Origin: Mucilaginibacter sp. UBA5151 | GTDB lineage: Bacteria; Bacteroidota; Bacteroidia; Sphingobacteriales; Sphingobacteriaceae | DNA length: 64,000 bases | Assembly: GCA_002413785.1 (NCBI GenBank) | Contig: DHXR01000012.1 | Span: 50,211 to 114,210 of the forward strand | Direction: 5' to 3' | Shown here: positions 1 to 7,026 of the stretch, piece after piece | Numbering within the stretch: the stretch's first letter is position 1 | How the letters are laid out: each line of letters begins with the position of its first letter | Made by a program: the position numbers and the translations under genes | The notes under the pieces: model-generated | The model's database searches: none | The model's input: only the letters and a program-made list of their open reading frames with translations | What the model was told of the DNA's origin: nothing

Positions 1-858
1 ATTAACAACTGTCTGGCCCAGATTTTTATGTTGTATGATGTTTGCACTAATCTGGTAATCGATGGGCGGATGTCAAAAATGGAGGATGCAGAAAAAATAC
101 TTTTAAAGAATTCTTTAATTGATTTGCCTGTTACCCATTCCATATTTTTACTTGATAGGGGATTTGGTCAATTTCATATATGTAAGCGTTTGTTAAATCA
201 GGAAAGAGACTTCTGCATAAGGATAAGTAACTCAACTTCCACATTTGGCAGTGAGGCACTGAAAAACCCATTAAACGATTTTATAACTTACTGTACACCA
301 ATCAGGAAGGAAATGGATACATGTAAAGAGCATGAGATGGACTGTGAACCGATCAGGGTCAGCGTATCAAAAATCAAGCTCAAAACAGGTGAAATAGAAG
401 TTCTGGTGTCCACCCTATATGATATGGATACAATCCGGCTTGGTGATATGTGCGAACTTTACAGTTTAAGATGGGGCATAGAGGAGGGTTATAAGAAGCT
501 AAAACCCAAAATGAAACTGGAACAATTCGGAAGTCGTAAGCCAGAAGGGATATTCCAGGAATTTGAGGCACATCTGTTTATGATGAATTTGGTTTCCATC
601 ATAGGAAAGGTAGCGCAGGAGGAAGTAGAGGAAAAATGCAGCAAACGGAAGCGTAAATACAAATATAACTGGCAAAATGCCTGCCGATTTATTCGCAATA
701 AGATGGTAAGTTTACTTAATCTTTTGGATATTGAGTATCTGATTGAACAATTGATCACACTAATAATATCATCGATTGTAGCGATTAGGCCAGACAGGAG
801 TTTTCCGCGATCTCCGCTCCGAAAAAACAAAACAAGGCTCCACCAAACCTATAAATGA
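1..858 (+). CDS. IS4-family transposase, 5' end outside window
   Basis: C-terminal part of a DDE transposase that catalyses cut-and-paste movement of an insertion sequence. The frame is open from base 1, so the true start lies left of the window; the first ATG (28) is probably internal. An LLDRGF motif near base 154 fits the second catalytic Asp. A YSLRW..E......K stretch near 461-505 matches the IS4 signature Y-x2-R-x3-E-x6-K, which carries the catalytic Glu. About 285 residues are visible. The C-terminus appears complete, so this may be the intact right part of an element, but I could not place its terminal inverted repeat. The RES/Xre pair and a shared gene-end repeat lie immediately downstream. 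The family call is firm; activity is unknown. Confidence 0.85.
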   Translation: MNNCLAQIFMLYDVCTNLVIDGRMSKMEDAEKILLKNSLIDLPVTHSIFLLDRGFGQFHICKRLLNQERDFCIRISNSTSTFGSEALKNPLNDFITYCTPIRKEMDTCKEHEMDCEPIRVSVSKIKLKTGEIEVLVSTLYDMDTIRLGDMCELYSLRWGIEEGYKKLKPKMKLEQFGSRKPEGIFQEFEAHLFMMNLVSIIGKVAQEEVEEKCSKRKRKYKYNWQNACRFIRNKMVSLLNLLDIEYLIEQLITLIISSIVAIRPDRSFPRSPLRKNKTRLHQTYK

Positions 859-883
859 AGCGACAATTCCTTAACTTAATAGC

Positions 884-926
884 ATTGAAAGTCTCCCCTA
901 CCGGGGGAGATTTAGAGGGGGCTTAG
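884..926. repeat. Gene-end repeat of the CCCTCTAAATCTCCCC type, copy 1
   Basis: Contains the self-complementary halves AGTCTCCCCTAC and GGGGGAGATTTAGAGG. A near-identical copy in the opposite orientation lies at 53655-53693, right after a VOC gene. Here the repeat runs into the 3' end of the RES toxin gene (minus strand), whose last codons and stop lie inside it. A terminator-like role is inference. Confidence 0.7.
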
Positions 927-1370
927 TCTCGAATCAAAATCAAAATGTTCACTTTTAACTATTTTTACTTTCTTTATTCCCGGGTGAAGCGGGTTAAGCA
1001 GGTAGTTATATTCCATCGGGACAATGGAGGATGGCATTTTCAGTAACAGACAGGCTTGTTTTTTCAGGAAGGCATCACCCATTTCCTTCAAAGCTACAGG
1101 TGGCGATATCTCTTTCCAGTTTTCGGGTAAATCTTCGATTGCTATTTGAGTGATGCTGTTATCCGGTACTTCAATTTCAACCAGGCAGAAATCATCAGGG
1201 ATCATTAAGGGAGGTAAGTGCACCAACACTTCCAAAACGGCCAATGAACGGGATGACGCCAGATAAATGGCCGGTTTACCCTCGCTGTTCCTCTTGCCGC
1301 CATACAGGCGGGCGCCGGCGCCGCTAAGGTCGCGGGCATATTTGCATTTTACAATACGGTAGAGAACCAT
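912..1370 (-). CDS. RES-domain toxin (probable NAD+-degrading toxin)
   Basis: A 152-residue single-domain RES protein. The N-terminus MVLYRIVKCKYA, then GAGARLYGGKRN (the family Arg/Tyr region) and IYLASSRSLAVLEVLVH, follow the RES order with its conserved Arg, Tyr, Ser and Glu. RES toxins of res-xre modules deplete cellular NAD+ and arrest growth; that function is family knowledge. The start codon overlaps the stop of the upstream antitoxin gene as TGATG, so the two are translationally coupled. The last codons and stop lie inside a gene-end repeat, so the C-terminal four residues were probably recruited from it. Toxin/antitoxin pairing is strongly supported by the neighbour. Confidence 0.88.
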   Translation of the reverse strand: MVLYRIVKCKYARDLSGAGARLYGGKRNSEGKPAIYLASSRSLAVLEVLVHLPPLMIPDDFCLVEIEVPDNSITQIAIEDLPENWKEISPPVALKEMGDAFLKKQACLLLKMPSSIVPMEYNYLLNPLHPGIKKVKIVKSEHFDFDSRLSPL

Positions 1371-1864
1371 CAGGCGAAAATTCCATGTTCAATACGGCCC
1401 AACTCCTTGAAAACCATATCGAAGCCGGCAGAGGTATCAAGCATGGATACCGGTGACTCGCCATTAAAAACCAGGCTTGGCGCTTTAACCCACAATTTGA
1501 ATTTATCCATGGTGCCGAATACCTCTTCGCCGCGTGTGTACAACCTGGCAAGCTCAACAGCCTTTTCGGCGTACTCGGTTTTTATAATGACATCGTCATC
1601 ATAGCGTTGCAGCGTACGCTCCGAAATATGCAGGATATTGGATAACTCCTGGATGTTTAAGGATATTTTTTTTGCCAGGGCAAGTAAAACACGCTTCGGA
1701 AAACCCTCGCGGGCAAATTTTATAATATCAAAATCATTGGATAGCCTCACTGATTTTGAGCTGCCTAACAAATTATAAAAAGGGTTAGCCGGGCCCGAAG
1801 TAACATACGCAACCATTGGCTCGCTAACCACATTGATATTTTGTTTTTTAGTTTTATACGACAT
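1370..1864 (-). CDS. Xre/MbcA/ParS-type antitoxin (DUF2384)
   Basis: Antitoxin partner of the RES toxin. It has a helix-turn-helix-like segment (LNIQELSNILHISERTLQRY) and a C-terminal DUF2384-like end (RGEEVFGTMDKFKLWVKAP), the usual Xre-antitoxin layout. The open frame extends to 1912, overlapping tyrS, but I prefer the ATG at 1864 (MSYKTKKQ). A good Bacteroidota promoter (TTTG-N20-TATATTTG) lies between the two candidates, and the upstream start would fall inside or before it. From 1864 the protein has about 164 residues. It probably neutralises the toxin and represses its own promoter, as family members do. The stop overlaps the toxin start. Confidence 0.85.
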   Translation of the reverse strand: MSYKTKKQNINVVSEPMVAYVTSGPANPFYNLLGSSKSVRLSNDFDIIKFAREGFPKRVLLALAKKISLNIQELSNILHISERTLQRYDDDVIIKTEYAEKAVELARLYTRGEEVFGTMDKFKLWVKAPSLVFNGESPVSMLDTSAGFDMVFKELGRIEHGIFA

Positions 1865-1869
1865 ACATA

Positions 1870-1901
1870 CAAATATATGTACCATTTGTCGGTTTTGCAA
1901 A
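1870..1901 (-). promoter_or_regulatory. Promoter of the Xre/RES operon, nearly leaderless geometry
   Basis: On the minus strand TTTG (1901-1898) and TATATTTG (1877-1870) are separated by 20 bp, matching the Bacteroidota -33 / -7 consensus TTTG...TAnnTTTG. The box ends 5 nt before the ATG at 1864, so transcription should begin at or very near the start codon. Promoter activity is inferred from the sequence match. Confidence 0.6.
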
Positions 1902-3185
1902 TTATTCAGCAATAATTAAAAAGTAATTTTTCTTGCCTTTTTGAGCTACCAGGTATTTGCCATTTATTAAAGCATCCTGTCGGTAAATATCATCTGCAGA
2001 AGCTGTTTTTACTTTATTTATAGCCACACCGCCCCCTTGTACCATCTTTTTTGCTTCGCCTTTGGAGGGAAAAACAGAGGTATTAGCAGCCAATAGATCA
2101 ATTACATTTAATCCTTGCTGTAAATCGTTTAAATTGATGGTATAGTTTGGTACCCCATCAAACAAAGCCAGCACTTCGGCGTCATTCAATTCACCTAAAA
2201 AATCAATGGCAATGTTACCGAATAAAAATTCAGATGATTTAATAGCTTTTTCATATTCTGTTTCGCCATGTACCCGAATGGTAATATCTTTTGCCAATGC
2301 TTTTTGCAATACCCGCAAATGCGGGGCGGCGTCCTGTTCGGCTTCAAGGCCTTCAATGGTCTGCTGGTCAAAAAGGGTAAATATCCTGATATAGCTTTTT
2401 GCATCCTCGTCGCTGGTGTTTAACCAAAACTGGTAAAATTTATAAGGCGATGTTTTTTCAGGATCGAGCCAGATGTTCCCGCCCTCGGTTTTACCAAACT
2501 TGCTGCCGTCCGATTTTTTGATCAATTGAGTGGTCAATGCATAAGCTTCCCCGGCATCTTTACGGCGGATCAGCTCGGTGCCGGTAACAATATTCCCCCA
2601 TTGGTCAGACCCGCCCATTTGCAGCACGCAGTTGTGATTTTTCCATAGATAATAAAAATCATAACCCTGTACCAATTGGTAGGTAAACTCGGTAAACGAC
2701 ATCCCGGTATCGCCATTGATCCGGTTTTTTACCGAATCTTTGGCCATCATATAATTAACCGTGATATGTTTGCCGACATCCCGGATAAAATTCAGGAAGG
2801 TGAAATTCTTAAACCAATCGTAATTATTTACCATTTGGGCGCTGTTGGCGCCGCAATCAAAATCAAGAAATTTTTCGAGCTGGTTTTTTATGCCATCCAG
2901 ATTATGCTGCAAAGCCTCTTCCGACAGCAAATTACGCTCAGCAGATTTACCCGAAGGATCGCCCACCATGCCTGTGGCCCCGCCAACCAGCGCAAACGGC
3001 CTGTGCCCCGCACGCTGAAAGTGGATCAGGCTCATAATTTGGGCCAGGCTGCCTACATGCAGGGAATCGGCAGTAGGGTCAAAACCAATATACCCCGAAA
3101 CCATACCTTTATTCAGCAGTTCTTCAGTTCCCGGCATTATATCATGCAGCATGCCGCGCCAGCGTAATTCTTCAACAAAGTTCAT
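1902..3185 (-). CDS. tyrS: Tyrosyl-tRNA synthetase
   Basis: Charges tRNA-Tyr with tyrosine in the cytoplasm (class Ic). The HIGH-type motif appears as LHVGS near residue 40, and the KMSKS loop as KFGKT near residue 228. The tyrosine-binding region YQLVQGYDFYYL and GGSDQWGNI are present. The C-terminal part (VQGGGVAINKVK) fits the S4 RNA-binding domain. The frame is open to 3245, but MNFVEELRWRG at 3185 is the family start and gives 427 residues. A TATCTTTG box lies about 23 nt upstream. The 3' end lies next to the antitoxin promoter. Confidence 0.97.
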   Translation of the reverse strand: MNFVEELRWRGMLHDIMPGTEELLNKGMVSGYIGFDPTADSLHVGSLAQIMSLIHFQRAGHRPFALVGGATGMVGDPSGKSAERNLLSEEALQHNLDGIKNQLEKFLDFDCGANSAQMVNNYDWFKNFTFLNFIRDVGKHITVNYMMAKDSVKNRINGDTGMSFTEFTYQLVQGYDFYYLWKNHNCVLQMGGSDQWGNIVTGTELIRRKDAGEAYALTTQLIKKSDGSKFGKTEGGNIWLDPEKTSPYKFYQFWLNTSDEDAKSYIRIFTLFDQQTIEGLEAEQDAAPHLRVLQKALAKDITIRVHGETEYEKAIKSSEFLFGNIAIDFLGELNDAEVLALFDGVPNYTINLNDLQQGLNVIDLLAANTSVFPSKGEAKKMVQGGGVAINKVKTASADDIYRQDALINGKYLVAQKGKKNYFLIIAE

Positions 3186-3208
3186 TATATATTCAGTTTC
3201 AAAAGTGG

Positions 3209-3241
3209 CAAAGATAATGAAATGATAAAACATCGGTGAAA
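3209..3241 (-). promoter_or_regulatory. Probable tyrS promoter
   Basis: On the minus strand TATCTTTG (3216-3209) matches TAnnTTTG. A TTTC 21 bp upstream is one base off the -33 TTTG. The box is about 23 nt from the tyrS ATG. Weaker than the rpsA or tRNA-His promoters. Confidence 0.4.
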
Positions 3242-3296
3242 TCATTCTTCAAAATCGGTGAAATCTTAAAATTTTACTATTTTGCAAAAAAGGTTT

Positions 3297-3968
3297 ATGA
3301 ATTTTCTATCGCATTTTTACTTCGACCGGGATACAGCTAACCCCTACTTTATATTAGGTACGGTGTTGCCCGATCTTTTAAAAAATGCAGATAAAACTGT
3401 CATCATCCATCCCGAAAAATTGCATCACCGGGATAGCAACGTTAACTCAATAATAAACGGATGGAAAAAACACCTGGCGATTGACCGCTATTTTCACTCG
3501 TCCGAATTTTTTCGCTCTCATTCACATCAATTAAAAAAACAGCTCTTGCCAGCTATAGAGGGTTCGCCCGTGAAACCATTTTTTTTAGGGCATATTGCGC
3601 TGGAGCTGATTTTGGACAACCTGCTGCTTACTACCCAAAAAGTGACGGCAGATGTATTTTATGACCGTCTTGACGCCTGCGAAACAAGTGTTGTGGATGA
3701 GTTTTTTTCCTTTTCCGGGTTAAAGAATACGGCCATTTTCTTCAAATTTTACGAAGGCTTTAAAAAAAGCCGTTACCTGTACAGCTATACCGAAACCAAA
3801 CAAATTGCTTATGCCTTAAAAAGGATCTGCATGCGCGTTTGGGAAGCCCCCTTTACGCCCGAAAATGAAGCGCGGATGAATGATGCATTGATGGCTTACA
3901 GGGATAGTTTAAAGGGCAATTTTATGGTGATTTTTGATGAGATAGGACAAAAGCTGGCTGGGGTTTGA
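3297..3968 (+). CDS. AcpH-like (acyl carrier protein phosphodiesterase family) protein
   Basis: About 223 residues from MNFLSHFYFDRD, the usual opening of the AcpH / DUF479 family. AcpH hydrolyses the phosphopantetheine arm from acyl carrier protein in Enterobacteria. Conserved features include the N-terminal FLSHFYF, an LGTVLPDLL segment and GHIALELILDNLLL, with His and Asp placed as in the family's metal site. The track start at 3282 is five codons upstream; I chose the ATG at 3297 for the family match. It is divergent from tyrS across about 110 bp. Many Bacteroidota members are uncharacterised, so the biochemical role is inferred from family only. Confidence 0.65.
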   Translation: MNFLSHFYFDRDTANPYFILGTVLPDLLKNADKTVIIHPEKLHHRDSNVNSIINGWKKHLAIDRYFHSSEFFRSHSHQLKKQLLPAIEGSPVKPFFLGHIALELILDNLLLTTQKVTADVFYDRLDACETSVVDEFFSFSGLKNTAIFFKFYEGFKKSRYLYSYTETKQIAYALKRICMRVWEAPFTPENEARMNDALMAYRDSLKGNFMVIFDEIGQKLAGV

Positions 3969-4086
3969 TAAATAAGGTAAGGGAAAAAGTACATTCATTT
4001 ATCGTTTTACTGGTTTTATTGTCCCCCAATGTTGATTTCATCCCCAAATCCCCTTAAAAATCAGCATTTAACAGCAAATTAATTTT

Positions 4087-4115
4087 TTTGTAATAAAATT
4101 ATATACCTACCTTTG
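4087..4115 (+). promoter_or_regulatory. rpsA promoter
   Basis: TTTG (4087-4090), a 17-bp spacer and TACCTTTG (4108-4115) match the Bacteroidota consensus. The predicted transcript begins near 4120, just at the 5' hairpin, leaving a leader of about 38 nt. Confidence 0.65.
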
Positions 4116-4119
4116 CAGT

Positions 4120-4145
4120 CCCAATTAGAAAATTGGGAAAAGGAG
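4120..4145 (+). promoter_or_regulatory. rpsA leader hairpin followed by a Shine-Dalgarno sequence
   Basis: CCCAATT (4120-4126), loop AGAA and AATTGGG (4131-4137) form a perfect 7-bp hairpin. Three bases later comes AGGAG (4141-4145), 12 nt before the ATG at 4158. Strong Shine-Dalgarno sites are uncommon in Bacteroidota, and S1 often controls its own synthesis, so a regulatory leader is plausible but inferred. Confidence 0.45.
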
Positions 4146-4157
4146 ATAATTTATTTA

Positions 4158-6122
4158 ATGGCAAAAAAACAGGAAGCAGAAAAAGAACTTAAAGCTAAGG
4201 AAGCTGAACTCGACGTAGTTACACTTCCCGAAGAAAAAGAAACTATTGAATCAGAGGCTGATTCAATCTCGATCGAAGAGATCAAATCAAAAATCACAGC
4301 AGCCCCCGAAGATTTCGATTGGGACGCTGATGAGAAAAAATTCGGCAATTACACCGACAGCGAACGTGAAGAATTAGAAAAACTTTATGACGGAACTTTC
4401 AGTTCTATCACCAAAGGCGAAATTATCACAGGTACGGTTGTAAATGTTAACAGTAAAGATGTGGTATTGAACATCGGGTTTAAATCTGATGGTTTGGTAT
4501 CGGTATCTGAATTCCGTGATACACCTGATCTGAAGATCGGTGATACCGTTGAAGTTTTTGTTGAGTCGCAGGAAGATGCTAACGGTCAGTTGGTGTTGTC
4601 ACGCAAACGCGCAAAAACCCAGAAATCATGGGAACGTATTAATTCTGCATTGGACAATGATGAAATCATCACTGGTTTTGTTAAGAGCAGGACTAAGGGT
4701 GGTTTGATTGTAGATATTATGGGCGTTGAAGCCTTTTTACCTGGTTCACAAATCGACATTAAACCTATCAGGGATTATGACGTTTATGTGGGCAAAACAA
4801 TGGAATTCAAAGTTGTTAAGATCAACCACGAGTTTAAAAACGTAGTGGTATCGCACAAAGTGCTGATCGAAGACGATTTGGAAAACCAAAAAACCGAAAT
4901 TGTCGCCCGTCTTGAAAAAGGACAGGTACTTGAAGGAACCGTTAAAAACATTACCGACTTTGGTGTATTTATTGACCTTGGCGGTGTTGACGGTTTATTA
5001 CACATTACTGATATTTCATGGGGCCGTATTGAGCATCCGCGCGAAATTTTATCATTGGATCAAAAAATCAACGTTGTTGTGCTTGATTTTGATGATGAGA
5101 AAAAACGTATTGCCCTTGGCTTAAAACAATTAACACCACATCCTTGGCAGAGTCTTGACGAAGCAATTCAAATTGGCTCGAAGGTTAAAGGTAAAATTGT
5201 TACCGTTGCCGATTATGGCGCATTCCTTGAAATCATCCCTGGTGTTGAAGGTTTGATCCACGTATCAGAAATGTCGTGGTCACAAAACTTACGTAACCCT
5301 CAGGAATTCCTGAAAGTTGGCGACGAAGTTGAAGCACAGGTATTGACATTGGATCGCGACGAGCGCAAAATGTCATTAGGCATTAAGCAATTAACGCCTG
5401 ATCCATGGCAAAATGCTGCCGCACGTTATTCAGTTGGCACCCAGCACCTGGCAACAGTTAAAAATATGACCAACTTTGGTGTGTTTGTTGAACTGGAAGA
5501 CGGTATTGACGGCTTGATACACATCTCTGATCTTTCATGGTCTAAAAAAGTAAACCACCCTAATGAATTCACTAAGGTTGGCGAAAAATTAGACGTGATT
5601 GTTTTAGAGCTTGATGTTGAGAACCGCAAATTAAGCTTAGGCCACAAACAACTGGAAGAAAATCCATGGGATACATTTGAAACCATCTTCACTATTGATT
5701 CAATACATGAAGGTACCGTTATCAAAGTAACCGAAAAAGGCGCTATTGTTGCATTACCTTATGGTGTTGAAGGCTTCTGCCCAACCAAACACCTGGTTAA
5801 AGAAGATGGCAAGAGCTTAAAAGCTGAAGAAGCTGCTGAGTTCAAGATCATTGAATTTAACAAGGAAAACAAACGTATCGTTATCTCTCACTCACGCATC
5901 TGGGAAGAAGCCCGTGCCGAAGCAAGGGTACAGGAATTTGAAACCCGTAAAAAGGAAGCAAAATCTGCCAGCAATGCAGTGAAGAAAGTTAAAGAGTCGG
6001 TTGAAAAATCAACTTTAGGCGATCTGAGCGTATTGGCCCAGTTAAAAGAGCAAATGGAAGGCGCTGAAAATAAAGCCCGCAAGGCCGTAAAAAAACCAGC
6101 ATCTGAAGAAGAAGCTCAATAA
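4158..6122 (+). CDS. rpsA: 30S ribosomal protein S1
   Basis: Binds mRNA on the 30S subunit and assists initiation. The protein has 654 residues with an acidic, Glu-rich N-terminal extension (about 1-80), then six S1 repeats. Recognisable repeat openings are TGTVVNVNSKDVVLNIGF, TGFVKSRTKGGLIVDI, EGTVKNITDFGVFIDLGG, KGKIVTVADYGAFLEI, LATVKNMTNFGVFVEL and EGTVIKVTEKGAIVALPY. The C-terminal 60 residues are Lys/Ala/Glu-rich. The start MAKKQEAEK at 4158 is preferred over 4113 because a leader hairpin and AGGAG precede it and the promoter overlaps the earlier candidate. A strong terminator follows. Confidence 0.97.
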   Translation: MAKKQEAEKELKAKEAELDVVTLPEEKETIESEADSISIEEIKSKITAAPEDFDWDADEKKFGNYTDSEREELEKLYDGTFSSITKGEIITGTVVNVNSKDVVLNIGFKSDGLVSVSEFRDTPDLKIGDTVEVFVESQEDANGQLVLSRKRAKTQKSWERINSALDNDEIITGFVKSRTKGGLIVDIMGVEAFLPGSQIDIKPIRDYDVYVGKTMEFKVVKINHEFKNVVVSHKVLIEDDLENQKTEIVARLEKGQVLEGTVKNITDFGVFIDLGGVDGLLHITDISWGRIEHPREILSLDQKINVVVLDFDDEKKRIALGLKQLTPHPWQSLDEAIQIGSKVKGKIVTVADYGAFLEIIPGVEGLIHVSEMSWSQNLRNPQEFLKVGDEVEAQVLTLDRDERKMSLGIKQLTPDPWQNAAARYSVGTQHLATVKNMTNFGVFVELEDGIDGLIHISDLSWSKKVNHPNEFTKVGEKLDVIVLELDVENRKLSLGHKQLEENPWDTFETIFTIDSIHEGTVIKVTEKGAIVALPYGVEGFCPTKHLVKEDGKSLKAEEAAEFKIIEFNKENKRIVISHSRIWEEARAEARVQEFETRKKEAKSASNAVKKVKESVEKSTLGDLSVLAQLKEQMEGAENKARKAVKKPASEEEAQ

Positions 6123-6144
6123 GCTTTAAATAAATTATCCTTTA

Positions 6145-6177
6145 AGCCCTGCTGATTAGTTCAGCAGGGCTTTTTAT
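6145..6177 (+). terminator. Rho-independent terminator of rpsA
   Basis: AGCCCTGCTGA (6145-6155) pairs perfectly with TCAGCAGGGCT (6161-6171) around a 5-nt loop, followed by a T-rich tail. It separates rpsA from the ACT-domain gene 12 nt downstream, so that gene probably has only weak readthrough from rpsA. Confidence 0.85.
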
Positions 6178-6188
6178 TTGAAACAGGT

Positions 6189-6587
6189 ATGGCCGGAGAA
6201 ACTAACATTAGCACATTACTAAAAACCATGCGCCCCATCCTGAACGAAGGCGAATACGTTTTTTGCACAGTCGATGCTTCGCAAACAATTGATCAAACAA
6301 AAAGTATAGGCTCATTTAAAGAAAAGGACGGCCTTACCCTTATCCTGGAGAAAAGAGTGGCCGACAATCTGAACTTAAATTACAGCTATATCGCCGCATG
6401 GATAACGCTAACCGTTCATTCATCCCTGGAAGCTGTCGGGCTTACCGCTGCATTTTCAGATACACTTGCCAAAGAGGGGATAAGCTGTAATGTTGTTGTG
6501 GCCTATTACCACGATCATATTTTTGTTGCGAAAGAAGATGCTGACAAGGCAATGCAGGTACTTGAGCAATTAGCACATACTAAATAG
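6189..6587 (+). CDS. ACT-domain protein, small regulatory type
   Basis: A 132-residue cytoplasmic protein that fits the family of free-standing ACT-domain proteins (two ACT-like halves). The first half has EGEYVFCTVDAS and IGSFKEKDGLTLILEKR. The second has AWITLTVHSSLEAVGLTAAFSDTLAKEGISCNVVVAYYHDHIFV, a typical ACT strand-helix-strand order. ACT domains bind amino acids and other small ligands; the ligand here is unknown. The ATG at 6189 directly follows the rpsA terminator tail. No catalytic domain is attached. Confidence 0.75.
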   Translation: MAGETNISTLLKTMRPILNEGEYVFCTVDASQTIDQTKSIGSFKEKDGLTLILEKRVADNLNLNYSYIAAWITLTVHSSLEAVGLTAAFSDTLAKEGISCNVVVAYYHDHIFVAKEDADKAMQVLEQLAHTK

Positions 6588-7026
6588 ACGTCATTCTTCC
6601 CTTAAACCTTTCCTGCCGAATATTTTTTTCTTCCCGACTTTCGGACTTCCCCGACTTTCGGACAAAAATCTAATCTCTTCTATATAACTAATAGTTCGCA
6701 AATTTTAACACAAAGATACAGAGGAGGCACAGTGAGCGCTGAGATAGGATTCAATATATAATTTTTCTTCCATCAGGAGAGATTTTCATCTTATTTCTCC
6801 ATTTTCTTTGTGGCTTCTCAGTGCCCTATGTGTTAAAAGGCTCAACAATGCTATATTTTATCAACAAGTTATTTTTGCCGAAACATAAATGCAAAGCAAG
6901 TTGTTTCCCATAGTTTTTTTTAACTTTAACATTGAATTTTTTTTAAATTAGTAAATTCTACACAATATTATGAAGTCATAATCTTTTATAACTGGCTTCT
7001 GATTTATTTACTCACTATCCCGTGCC
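6588..7026. other. Gene-free region with imperfect inverted repeat
   Basis: No convincing gene. TTTTAACACAAAGATACAG... (about 6704-6740) and ...CAGTGCCCTATGTGTTAAAA (about 6806-6840) are imperfect inverted copies spaced about 65 bp apart, reminiscent of widespread 'cacaaagacacagag' intergenic repeats. Just before it, CCGACTTTCGGAC occurs twice in tandem (about 6634-6662). The last 150 bp are AT-rich and should hold the promoter of the sensor kinase. Confidence 0.5.
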
